From positions 1-40,750 of the forward strand of contig JAKFDA010000045.1 in assembly GCA_036676355.1 (NCBI GenBank): a stretch of 40,750 nt of DNA. The letters run 5' to 3'. Source of the DNA: ZC4RG42 sp036676355. Its GTDB lineage: Bacteria > Pseudomonadota > Gammaproteobacteria > Burkholderiales > SG8-39. The position numbers were made by a program, and so were the translations under genes. This document shows positions 1-8,191 of this stretch, piece after piece. The stretch's first letter is position 1; every line of letters begins with the position of its first letter. The notes below the pieces were generated by a model. It ran no database searches. It had not been told where the DNA came from and saw only the letters and a list, made by a program, of their open reading frames with translations.

Positions 1-6
1 GCAGTT

Positions 7-21
7 GCGGCCTTCGGCCGC
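7..21. repeat. Small hairpin between atpA and the next atp gene
   Basis: A perfect 6-bp inverted repeat (GCGGCC, loop TTC, GGCCGC) sits just after the atpA stop codon on the minus strand. No T-run follows inside the window, so it is not a convincing terminator. It may be an intercistronic mRNA structure between atpA and atpG, which is expected just outside the left edge. Confidence 0.4.
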
Positions 22-30
22 TCCTGGTTT

Positions 31-1575
<1,545 letters not shown>

Positions 1576-1598
1576 GACTTGCTCCTAAATCCTGATAT

Positions 1599-2138
1599 TC
1601 AAATCTGGGCCAGCTTGGCGGACATGGCGGCGAGTTTGCCGCGCACCGAGGCATCGACGACTTCGTCGCCGATCGTGATGAGCACGCCGCCGATCAACGC
1701 GGCGTCGACGCTCACCTGGGCGTTCACCTTACGTTTGAAGCGTGCTTCCAGATCGGCGACCAGCGCGCTCTTCTGCCCGTCGCTCAGTGGAAACGCTGAG
1801 ACGATTTGCGCGTCCACCACACCCTGATGCGCATGCTTCAGGGTTTCGAACTGCTCGCGCACCGCGTCAAGCGCCCGGATGCGATTGTTCTCGATAAGCA
1901 CACGCACGAAGTTCTGCACGCCGGCGGGCAAATCGCCCCGCGCCCCGCTGACGACCAGTTGAAACAATTGCTCATCGTCCAAGTGCGGATCGCCCAACAC
2001 TGCAAGCAATTCCGGCGCCGTCGTGGCCCCGGCCAGCGCTTCCAGCGCGGCGGACCACTGGTCGAGCGTGCCGTCAGCCTGCGCCTGAGCGAAAACCGCT
2101 TCGGCGTAGGGGCGCGCGATGGTGCTGGTCTCGGCCAT
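1599..2138 (-). CDS. atpH: F1Fo ATP synthase subunit delta
   Basis: Delta subunit, the peripheral-stalk protein that joins the top of F1 to the b-subunit dimer. The 179-residue product starts at ATG 2138 with an N-terminal segment (IARPYAEAVFAQAQ) typical of the helical F1-binding domain. The C-terminal part carries the DGQKSALVADLEARF region that contacts subunit b. The order atpF-atpH-atpA and the tight spacing (6 bases after atpF) are those of the standard proteobacterial operon. Confidence 0.96.
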   Translation of the reverse strand: MAETSTIARPYAEAVFAQAQADGTLDQWSAALEALAGATTAPELLAVLGDPHLDDEQLFQLVVSGARGDLPAGVQNFVRVLIENNRIRALDAVREQFETLKHAHQGVVDAQIVSAFPLSDGQKSALVADLEARFKRKVNAQVSVDAALIGGVLITIGDEVVDASVRGKLAAMSAKLAQI

Positions 2139-2144
2139 GGCGGC

Positions 2145-2615
2145 TCAGAGCTCCTGCTTCAGTTGGGTGAGCATCTGCGCGTGCGCATTGGCATCCACTT
2201 CGCGTCGCAGAATTTTTTCCGCGCCGGCAACGGCCAATTGCGCAACTTGTTCGCGCAGGCTCTCTTTGGCCTGCGAAACCGCCTGCTCGACTTCTGCCCT
2301 TGCCGCGGCAATCAGGCGATCGCCTTCGGCTTTCGCGCTGGCCTTTGATTCTTCGACGATCTGGCCGCCGCGCTTTTCCGCCTGCGCAATGATTTCAGCG
2401 GCGCGTCCGCGTGCTTCGTTCAAGGCTTCGTCGGCGCGCTTCTGCGCTTGTGCAAGATCCTGCTTGCCGCGCTCGCCGGCAGCCAGGCCGTCGGCAATCT
2501 GCTGCTGCCGTGCGGCCATCGCCTTTTGCAGAGGCGGCCAGATGAACTTCATCGTGATCCAGATGAAGAACAGGAACCAAAGCGCTTCGCCGATCAATGT
2601 AGCGTTGATATTCAC
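2145..2615 (-). CDS. atpF: F1Fo ATP synthase subunit b
   Basis: Peripheral-stalk subunit b: one N-terminal membrane helix (about residues 7-27, rich in Leu, Phe and Trp) followed by a long charged, Ala-rich helix (about 30-150) that dimerises as a coiled coil and reaches the F1 head. The product is 156 residues, as usual. The start codon is GTG at 2615, supported by a strong AGGAGA ribosome binding site a few bases upstream on the minus strand; no ATG lies nearby. It follows atpE after a 66-base gap containing a small hairpin. Confidence 0.96.
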   Translation of the reverse strand: MNINATLIGEALWFLFFIWITMKFIWPPLQKAMAARQQQIADGLAAGERGKQDLAQAQKRADEALNEARGRAAEIIAQAEKRGGQIVEESKASAKAEGDRLIAAARAEVEQAVSQAKESLREQVAQLAVAGAEKILRREVDANAHAQMLTQLKQEL

Positions 2616-2641
2616 GCTAAATCTCCTAGTTCACCAATGCA

Positions 2642-2659
2642 GCCGGGACCACACCCGGC
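2642..2659. repeat. Intercistronic hairpin between atpE and atpF
   Basis: A perfect 6-bp inverted repeat (GCCGGG, 6-base loop, CCCGGC) lies in the 66-base gap between atpE and atpF. No T-run follows on the minus strand, so it is not a terminator. It could stabilise or mark processing of the atpE mRNA, which is made in excess because the c-ring needs many copies. That role is inference. Confidence 0.35.
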
Positions 2660-2681
2660 CCGCCAATCAACAAAGTTCCGC

Positions 2682-2957
2682 TTAGCTGCCGGTGGCGCCG
2701 CGCACGACTTCGATGAAGGGGTTGGCGAAGAGCAGGTACAGGCCGATACCGACGCCGATCATGGACACGGCGTCCAGCAGGCCGGCGACGATGAACATCT
2801 TGACCTGCAGGGTCGGGATCATTTCCGGCTGGCGTGCGGAGCCTTCCAGAAAGCGGCCGCCCAGAATACCGAAGCCGATGGCGGTGCCGAGCGCGCCCGC
2901 GCCGATAAGAATCGCAACGGCGATCGAGACGTTACCCAGCAACAGTGACAGTTCCAT
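2682..2957 (-). CDS. atpE: F1Fo ATP synthase subunit c
   Basis: Proteolipid c subunit that forms the rotating ring in the membrane and carries ions across it. The 91-residue product is two hydrophobic helices joined by a polar loop (RQPE, residues 42-45). The ion-binding carboxylate is Asp62 in the second helix (GLLDAVSMIG), equivalent to Asp61 of E. coli, so a proton-type ring is likely. The start is ATG 2957 with a GAGGAG ribosome binding site. It lies between atpB and atpF as in other proteobacteria. Confidence 0.97.
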   Translation of the reverse strand: MELSLLLGNVSIAVAILIGAGALGTAIGFGILGGRFLEGSARQPEMIPTLQVKMFIVAGLLDAVSMIGVGIGLYLLFANPFIEVVRGATGS

Positions 2958-2996
2958 TTTTGCTCCTCGTGAGAGTGGGATTTGAAGATGAAAAAC

Positions 2997-3788
2997 TTAG
3001 TGAGATTCCGCCGCCATGCTCATGTAAACGATGGTCAGCATCATGAACACGAAGGCCTGCAATGTGATGATCAGAATGTGAAACAGCGCCCAGCCCAGGC
3101 TGAGGAAAGAACTGAATGGAATCCACAGCCAGCCGGCGCCGGCCCAGACGGCCAGCAGAATGAATACCATCTCGCCTGCATACATGTTGCCGAAAAGCCG
3201 CAGGGACAGCGAAATAGGCTTGGCAAGGTCTTCGATGACACGGAATAGCAGATTGACCGGAAACAGCCATTTGCCGAAGGGCACCGTCAGCGCTTCGCGG
3301 AGCAGGCCGCGCGCGCCCTTGAATTTGAAGTTGTAGCCGAGCATCAGGAAAAACACTGTGATCGACATGGCGAAGGTCAGGTTGGGATCGGTGGTCGGCA
3401 CCGCCTTGAAGTACGTTGCGCCGGCAGCCTGTGCCGCCATCGGCACGAAATCGACCGGGATCAGATCCATGGCGTTCATCATGAACACCCAGATGAAAAT
3501 CGTGATGGCCAGCGGCGTCACCAGATCGCTTTTGGCGTGAAACGTATCCTTGACCTGGTTGTTCACCATCGAGAGGACCATCTCGACGAAATTCTGGAAG
3601 CCGCCGGGCACGCCGGCGGTAGCCTTGCTTGCTGCGCGCGCCATCATCAGAAATACCACCAGGCCGATGACGCCGGAGACGAGCAAGCTGTCGACATGGA
3701 ACGTCCAGAAGCCCTCGCCAACGTGCCAGTTCGCCAAGTGGTGGCCAATGTATTCGGTAGAGGTCAATGATGCGGAGTCGGTCGCCAT
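2997..3788 (-). CDS. atpB: F1Fo ATP synthase subunit a
   Basis: Membrane subunit a, which forms the two proton half-channels beside the c-ring. The 263-residue product is very hydrophobic with five to six membrane helices. The essential Arg is Arg197 in PISLSLRLFGNMYAGE, the family signature. The start ATG at 3788 lies 22 bases after the atpI stop. It is the second gene of the operon after atpI. Confidence 0.97.
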   Translation of the reverse strand: MATDSASLTSTEYIGHHLANWHVGEGFWTFHVDSLLVSGVIGLVVFLMMARAASKATAGVPGGFQNFVEMVLSMVNNQVKDTFHAKSDLVTPLAITIFIWVFMMNAMDLIPVDFVPMAAQAAGATYFKAVPTTDPNLTFAMSITVFFLMLGYNFKFKGARGLLREALTVPFGKWLFPVNLLFRVIEDLAKPISLSLRLFGNMYAGEMVFILLAVWAGAGWLWIPFSSFLSLGWALFHILIITLQAFVFMMLTIVYMSMAAESH

Positions 3789-3810
3789 GGTCAGCCGATG
3801 AAAGCTCGAT

Positions 3811-4182
3811 TCAATCCAAAATCAAAGCCACCCAATACACCACGAGGGTGGCGGCGTAAGTCAAAAACAGGGGCAACGCTGCGACGCCCTTGAACAACAC
3901 AAACACTGCGACGAAAAGCAGCACCGTGACGCCGAAGCGCGAAAATTCAGCCGCATAGTGACTTCGCGTCAAAAGCTTCGGATCGCTTCCTCGGGTTGCC
4001 ATGCGCCCCGCGTACACCACGCTTGCGACAACACCAATCCCCGCCCCCGCGAATGCGGAATAGAGGACGAGCATGGTTCCGTACAGGGCGCCCAGCACCA
4101 ACGCGACGACGCTACCGACGAGCGCTTGCAGGCCGATAATCCGCCGGACACGTGCACCGACCGATCTTATATGCTCAGGCAC
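3811..4182 (-). CDS. atpI: ATP synthase accessory protein AtpI
   Basis: Small membrane protein (123 residues) with about four predicted helices, encoded first in the atp operon. AtpI proteins are reported to help assemble the c-ring or take part in ion import; they are not part of the final enzyme. The start is GTG at 4182, about 22 bases downstream of the transcription start predicted from the promoter at 4211-4240. Sequence conservation in this family is low, so the call rests on the hydrophobic pattern, length and position just upstream of atpB. Confidence 0.88.
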   Translation of the reverse strand: MPEHIRSVGARVRRIIGLQALVGSVVALVLGALYGTMLVLYSAFAGAGIGVVASVVYAGRMATRGSDPKLLTRSHYAAEFSRFGVTVLLFVAVFVLFKGVAALPLFLTYAATLVVYWVALILD

Positions 4183-4210
4183 GCAAAATCCCGCAGCGCA
4201 AAACCGCGAG

Positions 4211-4240
4211 ATTCTAAGGGGCTTTAGCGAGCAGAGTCAA
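4211..4240 (-). promoter_or_regulatory. Sigma-70 promoter of the atp operon
   Basis: On the minus strand a TTGACT -35 (4235-4240) and a TAGAAT -10 (4211-4216) are separated by 18 bases, matching TTGACA and TATAAT at five of six positions each. The predicted start near 4204 gives a leader of about 22 bases before the atpI GTG. It is the only good promoter visible upstream of the operon. Confidence 0.7.
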
Positions 4241-4315
4241 ACCAGAGTGACAGGAATCAAGGCGATATCCGCTATCGATGAAATCGATTCCAGTCGCGCT
4301 CTTGAACGGATGGAA

Positions 4316-4723
4316 ATGAGGATTGTTTTAGATACGAATGTACTCGTATCCCTGCTGGTTTTTCATGATCGGCGCTATGCCGGCATATGGTCCGCATGGC
4401 TGAGCGGCCGGCTCACTGTGATATCCGATGCAGAGGTTGCGGCCGAACTGGCGCGAGTACTCGAATACCCGCAGTTTGCGCTGCGATGCAACCCGGTATT
4501 GGCCTATGAGGAATACCGTTGTCGCGTGCGGATGCTGGAGCCGCATGCGCCGATGGAACTGCCGCGCTGCCGGGATAAGGACGACCAGAAATTCCTCATC
4601 CTGGCGGCGGCCGGCGCGGCGGACGTGCTCATCACTGAGGACAAGGCGCTGCTGCGATTGCGCCGCAGACTGCGGTTCGCGATCGAGCGACCCGCTGCCT
4701 TCATCCGCCGTTTGTCGGCTTAG
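4316..4723 (+). CDS. PIN-domain protein, putative toxin-type ribonuclease
   Basis: A 135-residue PIN-domain protein of the family often annotated as 'putative toxin-antitoxin system toxin component, PIN family'. PIN domains are Mg-dependent ribonucleases. The acidic residues expected at the active site are present: Asp6 in VLDTNVLVS, Glu44 in AAELARVL, Asp90 in DKDDQKFL and Asp109 in ITEDKAL. The domain fills the whole protein. An ATG at 4310 would add two residues; I prefer 4316 because it starts directly at MRIVLDTN. It diverges from atpI. No antitoxin gene is visible on either side, so a toxin role is only family-based. The TAG stop overlaps the left target-site copy of the inserted element at 4724-4998. 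Confidence 0.85.
   Translation: MRIVLDTNVLVSLLVFHDRRYAGIWSAWLSGRLTVISDAEVAAELARVLEYPQFALRCNPVLAYEEYRCRVRMLEPHAPMELPRCRDKDDQKFLILAAAGAADVLITEDKALLRLRRRLRFAIERPAAFIRRLSA
4720..4723. repeat. Target-site duplication TTAG, left copy
   Basis: TTAG directly abuts the left end of the 275-bp element and is repeated exactly at its right end (4999-5002). Four-base YTAR duplications are the hallmark of IS5-type transposition. The last three bases are the stop codon of the PIN-domain gene. Confidence 0.75.
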
Positions 4724-4998
4724 GGGATGTCTGATTAAGTGCCGAGGATGGTCGCGAGTGCGGGGCCGCGAAGGGTGGAGCAGGTTCCATCGGTGAAACC
4801 GATGGATGCGACCCCGCAGTGGGCTGTGATGGGCCGATTCGTTCGCGTTCCTTCGTGTGCCTTGCGCTCGCATCCCCTGAAGGGGCCCCTGCTCCACGCG
4901 CCGGCAACATGGCTGTACGCGCGAGGACAAAGCAATCAATCGCTTATACGAAACGAACTGGCGGTCGCCTCGACCAAACAACCTTAATCAGAGCTTCC
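4724..4998. mobile_element. MITE-like non-autonomous element with 16-bp terminal inverted repeats
   Basis: The 275-bp segment is bounded by GGGATGTCTGATTAAG (4724-4739) and the inverse of GGAAGCTCTGATTAAG (4983-4998), matching at 13 of 16 positions with the inner ten identical. TTAG flanks both ends. No credible reading frame or transposase is inside, so it would need an enzyme supplied in trans; the YTAR-type duplication and size suggest an IS5-family source, by inference. The interior is highly structured: a perfect 8-bp hairpin at 4787-4805, a 10-bp inverted repeat (4775-4784 with 4888-4897) and a CCCCT/AGGGG hairpin near 4874-4885. No second copy is in the window. Confidence 0.75.
4787..4805. 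repeat. Perfect 8-bp hairpin inside the MITE-like element
   Basis: CCATCGGT, loop GAA, ACCGATGG: a perfect stem with a three-base loop. It is enclosed by a longer-range 10-bp inverted repeat (GTGGAGCAGG at 4775-4784, CCTGCTCCAC at 4888-4897). Strong internal folding is common in MITEs. Confidence 0.6.
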
Positions 4999-5002
4999 TT
5001 AG
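4999..5002. repeat. Target-site duplication TTAG, right copy
   Basis: Exact direct repeat of 4720-4723, flanking the right inverted repeat. Its first three bases, read on the minus strand, are the TAA stop codon of the His-rich protein gene. Confidence 0.75.
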
Positions 5003-5322
5003 TGGCCGCGACCGTGGCGGTGACCGACATGCCGGCCGTGACCACGGCGCTCGTCATGTTTCCAGTAATGGCGCGGCCGTTCGTGATGGAAGTGATGAAC
5101 CTCGCGTGGACGCCGGCGCGATTCGTAATGGTGATATTCCACCACTCGCGGACCGCGGTCGTAATGACGATGATGATGACCGTCCCCGGCCAGCACATGG
5201 CCGACGATCACACCCGTGACGGCGCCGGCGACGAACACGCCCACGCGGTCATCATGTGCCTGTGCCTGCGGGACGATCGCGATTGCCGCCAGCGCGGCGA
5301 CAATAACCAGAAACTTGTGCAT
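4999..5322 (-). CDS. His-rich small exported protein
   Basis: A 107-residue protein of unknown function. The start at ATG 5322 is chosen because it has a GGGAGCAGGG ribosome binding site and gives a clean signal peptide (MHKFLVIVAALAAIAIV, cleavage after AQA near residue 22). A Gly/Ala/Val-rich segment follows (GVFVAGAVTGVIVGHVLAG, about residues 27-45), like a glycine-zipper membrane segment. The rest is polar with about 20 His and many Arg, including HHH, HH and HRH clusters. This suggests an envelope protein that could bind metal ions such as Ni, Zn or Cu; no known domain is recognised. Its TAA stop lies in the TTAG duplicated by the adjacent element. Confidence 0.75.
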   Translation of the reverse strand: MHKFLVIVAALAAIAIVPQAQAHDDRVGVFVAGAVTGVIVGHVLAGDGHHHRHYDRGPRVVEYHHYESRRRPREVHHFHHERPRHYWKHDERRGHGRHVGHRHGRGH

Positions 5323-5462
5323 ACCCTGCTCCCTTCGAACAGTCAGTGGATGAATGAGAGCTTGCCGCCGCCCGACCGATCGATGGGTAACCATTTGTAA
5401 GAAACATTACAGGGGCGTAAACGGGTCCAGTACCATTCGCGCCTCCTACAAGGACTGCTCCG

Positions 5463-5837
5463 ATGGCCGCTAAGCCGATTCCCTCACGCGTGAAATTCGA
5501 CTGCGGCCGATGCCCAGGCTACTGCTGCAGCTACGAGATACCGGTCAATACCGTCGATTTGAAGCGCCTGGCCCGGCATTTCGGCGTAACGGAAGCGTCT
5601 GCCGCAAAGCGATACACCAAGATTTTCGAGGGCGAACCGGTGCTGCGCCATCATAAAGACCACATCTACAAATCGATGTGCATGTTCTTCGACCGGGACG
5701 AGCGCCGCTGCACCGTCTACACCGCGCGCCCCTCGATCTGTCGCACCTATCCCAGCGGGGAGCGCTGCGGCTACTACGAATTTTTACAATTCGAGCGCGA
5801 CCAGCACGGCGACGAGGACTTCATTCCGGCGGCGTAG
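5463..5837 (+). CDS. YkgJ-family cysteine cluster protein
   Basis: A 124-residue protein of the YkgJ/UPF0153 Cys-cluster family, thought to bind zinc or an iron-sulfur cluster; no reaction is firmly established. Eight Cys are visible: Cys14, Cys17, Cys21 and Cys22 near the N-terminus (CGRCPGYCC), then Cys73, Cys83, Cys93 and Cys102, with the conserved RPSICRTYPSG segment around Cys93. The ATG at 5463 has an AAGGA site upstream. The gene stands alone between the divergent His-rich gene and the convergent parB. Family call is firm; function is open. Confidence 0.88.
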   Translation: MAAKPIPSRVKFDCGRCPGYCCSYEIPVNTVDLKRLARHFGVTEASAAKRYTKIFEGEPVLRHHKDHIYKSMCMFFDRDERRCTVYTARPSICRTYPSGERCGYYEFLQFERDQHGDEDFIPAA

Positions 5838-5890
5838 CCGCCGCGGCAGGCACCGCACTTCCCGCCGTGCCGCCATCCCGGCGAACGCGC

Positions 5891-6763
5891 TCAGCTTTCC
5901 GCAGAGCGCAATTGCGCGATGATCTCGTCCAGGTGATCGTGGCTCATGTAGCTGATCAACAGCTTGCCGGCCCCCTTGCTGCCCGGCTTGATCTCGACGG
6001 TCGTGCCGAGCTTCTCCGACAGTTGTTCCTGAAGGCGCTCCACATCCCGATTCTTGCGCGCCACCGGGCGCACGACTTCGAGCTTCGGGTGCAGCAGCGC
6101 GTTGACACGACGCTCGGTTTCGCGCACGGAGAGGTTCTCTTCGGCGACCCGCAAGGCCAGTTCGATCTGCCGATGACCCTCGAGGGCCAGCAGCGCGCGC
6201 GCGTGACCCATATCGATCTTGTTCTCGAACACGAGTTGCTGCACCTGCTTACCGAGATTGAGCAACCGCAAAAGATTGGTTGTCGCTGCGCGCGAGCGGC
6301 CAACCGCGTCCGCCGCTTCCTGATGAGTAAGGCTGAATTCATTGATAAGGCGCTGGATGCCCTGCGCCTCTTCCAGCGGGTTGAGATTCTCGCGCTGAAT
6401 ATTTTCGATCAACGCCATCGCCAGCGCCGCCTGATCGGGCACGTCGCGGATCACCACCGGCACTTCGTCCAGGCCGGCGATACGCGCGGCGCGCCAGCGA
6501 CGCTCGCCGGCGATGATTTCGTAGCGCTCGGCTGCAACGCGACGCACCAGGATCGGCTGCATCAGGCCCTGTGACTTGATCGAGTTCGCCAATGCATCGA
6601 GCGACTCCTGATCCATATGCGTACGCGGCTGGTATTTGCCGGGCTGCATGGCGTCGATCGGCAGCGTGGCGAGCGCGTCCTGCGCCGGCGGCGCAACCGG
6701 TTCGTCGCGGTCCAGCAATGCCGCCAGACCGCGGCCCAGCCCCTTGGGCTTCGGTTTGTTCAT
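5891..6763 (-). CDS. parB: Chromosome-partitioning protein ParB
   Basis: Centromere-binding CTPase that loads at parS and spreads as a clamp, helping to segregate the origin region. The 290-residue product starts at ATG 6763 with the ParA-stimulating N-terminus (KPKGLGRGLAALL). CTP-binding motifs GERRWRAARIAG (86-97) and ENIQRENLNPLEEA (120-133) precede the helix-turn-helix (about 145-170) and the C-terminal dimerisation domain. The start is 13 bases after the parA stop, with a GGAG site. The reading frame extends upstream into parA, but that extension is unlike the family. parS-like sites lie nearby at 8628 and 10144. Confidence 0.97.
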   Translation of the reverse strand: MNKPKPKGLGRGLAALLDRDEPVAPPAQDALATLPIDAMQPGKYQPRTHMDQESLDALANSIKSQGLMQPILVRRVAAERYEIIAGERRWRAARIAGLDEVPVVIRDVPDQAALAMALIENIQRENLNPLEEAQGIQRLINEFSLTHQEAADAVGRSRAATTNLLRLLNLGKQVQQLVFENKIDMGHARALLALEGHRQIELALRVAEENLSVRETERRVNALLHPKLEVVRPVARKNRDVERLQEQLSEKLGTTVEIKPGSKGAGKLLISYMSHDHLDEIIAQLRSAES

Positions 6764-6776
6764 GTGAGGCTCCGTA

Positions 6777-7571
6777 TCAGGCTTGTGCCGCAACAGGCGC
6801 CATTCTGGCTGCCGTGCGGTTGAGAATCTCTTGGGCGAGGGCGACATAGGCTTGCGAACCCTTGCAGGCGCGATCGAACTGGATGGCCGGCATGCCGTAG
6901 CTCGGCGCTTCCGCAAGGCGCACATTGCGCGGAATCACCGTCGCGTACACCTTGTTGCCGAAATGCTCCTGCAACTGTGCGGAAACCTGCTGCGCGAGGG
7001 TATTGCGCGGGTCGAACATGGTGCGCAGCAACCCTTCTATTTCGATGCGCGGGTTGAGCTGGGCGCGCACTTTCTTGATGGTGTTGACCAGATCGGACAG
7101 CCCCTCCAGCGCGTAGTACTCGCACTGCATCGGAATCATGACGGCGTCGCCCGCCACCAGTCCGTTCAAGGTCAGCAGACTGAGCGCGGGCGGACAGTCG
7201 ATCAGGATGTAGTCGTACTGATCGGCGACGGCGGCGAGCGCGGCCTTGAGCCGGATCTCCCGGTGTTCGATATCGACCATCTCCACTTCGGCACCGGCCA
7301 GATCGCGGTTGGCCGGAATCACGTCGTAACTGCCGCTATCCGAGCGTACTCGCGCCTCGGAGGCGACTGCGATACCAAGCAGGACGTGATAGATGGTGTG
7401 CGTGAGGCTGCGCTTGTCGATGCCGGACCCCATGGTCGCATTGCCTTGCGGATCGAGGTCCACCAACAGCACGCGCTGCCCGGCTTCGGCCAGGCCGGCG
7501 GCGAGATTGACGCTCGTCGTCGTCTTTCCCACGCCGCCCTTTTGATTCGTGATGACCAGTGTCCTGCTCAT
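6777..7571 (-). CDS. parA: Chromosome-partitioning ATPase ParA
   Basis: Deviant Walker ATPase that binds DNA non-specifically when ATP-bound and is released by ParB, moving the ParB-parS complex. The 264-residue product carries the deviant P-loop KGGVGKTT (11-18) with the signature Lys, the switch DLDPQGNA (about 38-45) and the Walker B stretch YILIDCPPAL. The chosen ATG at 7571 overlaps the rsmG stop as ATGA, implying translational coupling; a longer in-frame extension inside rsmG is rejected. The chromosomal rather than plasmid type is supported by position between rsmG and parB near dnaA. Confidence 0.97.
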   Translation of the reverse strand: MSRTLVITNQKGGVGKTTTSVNLAAGLAEAGQRVLLVDLDPQGNATMGSGIDKRSLTHTIYHVLLGIAVASEARVRSDSGSYDVIPANRDLAGAEVEMVDIEHREIRLKAALAAVADQYDYILIDCPPALSLLTLNGLVAGDAVMIPMQCEYYALEGLSDLVNTIKKVRAQLNPRIEIEGLLRTMFDPRNTLAQQVSAQLQEHFGNKVYATVIPRNVRLAEAPSYGMPAIQFDRACKGSQAYVALAQEILNRTAARMAPVAAQA

Positions 7572-8191
7572 ACCGCTCCTATCAATACCAGATGTCGTTC
7601 CGCTTCGAGGCCCGGCACGTTCAAGCGCACCACATGCCGCACTTCGAAGCCTGCAGGCAACCGCTCGATTTCGTCCTTCGGATATCTGCCTTTCATCGCC
7701 GCCAATACCCCGCCGGTGTCGATCAGATGGCCGCACCACTGCACGAAAAGCCGGAGCTCCGCGAATGCCCTTGAAATCACGACCTGGAACCTCTCGCTCG
7801 GCCGCCAATCTTCAACACGAAGAGAGTAAACACTTACATTATTTAGGCCCAGAGCGCCTGCCGCCTGGCGTATAAAGGCGGCCTTCTTGGTATTGCTGTC
7901 AAGCATGGAAACCAAACGCTCCGGCTCCGCGATAGCGATCGGCACGCCCGGGATTCCCGGCCCGCTCCCCACATCGAGCAGACGCCCGGGTGGAATATGC
8001 GGGACCACGGCCACACTGTCCAGAATGTGCTGCGTCAGCATCGCATCTGCGTCACGGACCGCCGTGAGGTTGTACACCTTGTTCCACCTCAGCAGCAGAT
8101 CGATATAGGCCAGCATCTGCTTGGTCTGTGGCTCGCTGAGCGGCACCTTCAATTGGGCGGCACCCTGCAAAATAGTATGGCGCGGGGTCAT
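7568..8191 (-). CDS. rsmG: 16S rRNA (guanine-N7) methyltransferase RsmG
   Basis: S-adenosylmethionine-dependent enzyme (formerly GidB) that makes m7G527 in 16S rRNA, near the decoding site. The 207-residue product has the cofactor-binding motif LDVGSGPGIPG at residues 72-82. The preceding segment LLLRWNKVYNLTAVRD is characteristic of the family. It overlaps mnmG upstream and parA downstream by four bases each (ATGA), so the three are probably translated in a coupled way. Confidence 0.97.
   Translation of the reverse strand: MTPRHTILQGAAQLKVPLSEPQTKQMLAYIDLLLRWNKVYNLTAVRDADAMLTQHILDSVAVVPHIPPGRLLDVGSGPGIPGVPIAIAEPERLVSMLDSNTKKAAFIRQAAGALGLNNVSVYSLRVEDWRPSERFQVVISRAFAELRLFVQWCGHLIDTGGVLAAMKGRYPKDEIERLPAGFEVRHVVRLNVPGLEAERHLVLIGAV

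Noticed and set aside
4241..4310. Promoter for the PIN-domain gene
   Set aside because: A GTGACA-like hexamer is present but no -10 lies at acceptable spacing, so no site is called.
5822..5850. GGCGGC/GCCGCC hairpin at the stop codon of the YkgJ-family gene
   Set aside because: No T-run follows, so it is not a convincing terminator; short GC palindromes are common in this sequence.
6783..7829. Open frame of 348 codons opposite parA
   Set aside because: Antisense shadow of parA and the end of rsmG; composition is dominated by Arg, His and Gln and shows no family motif.
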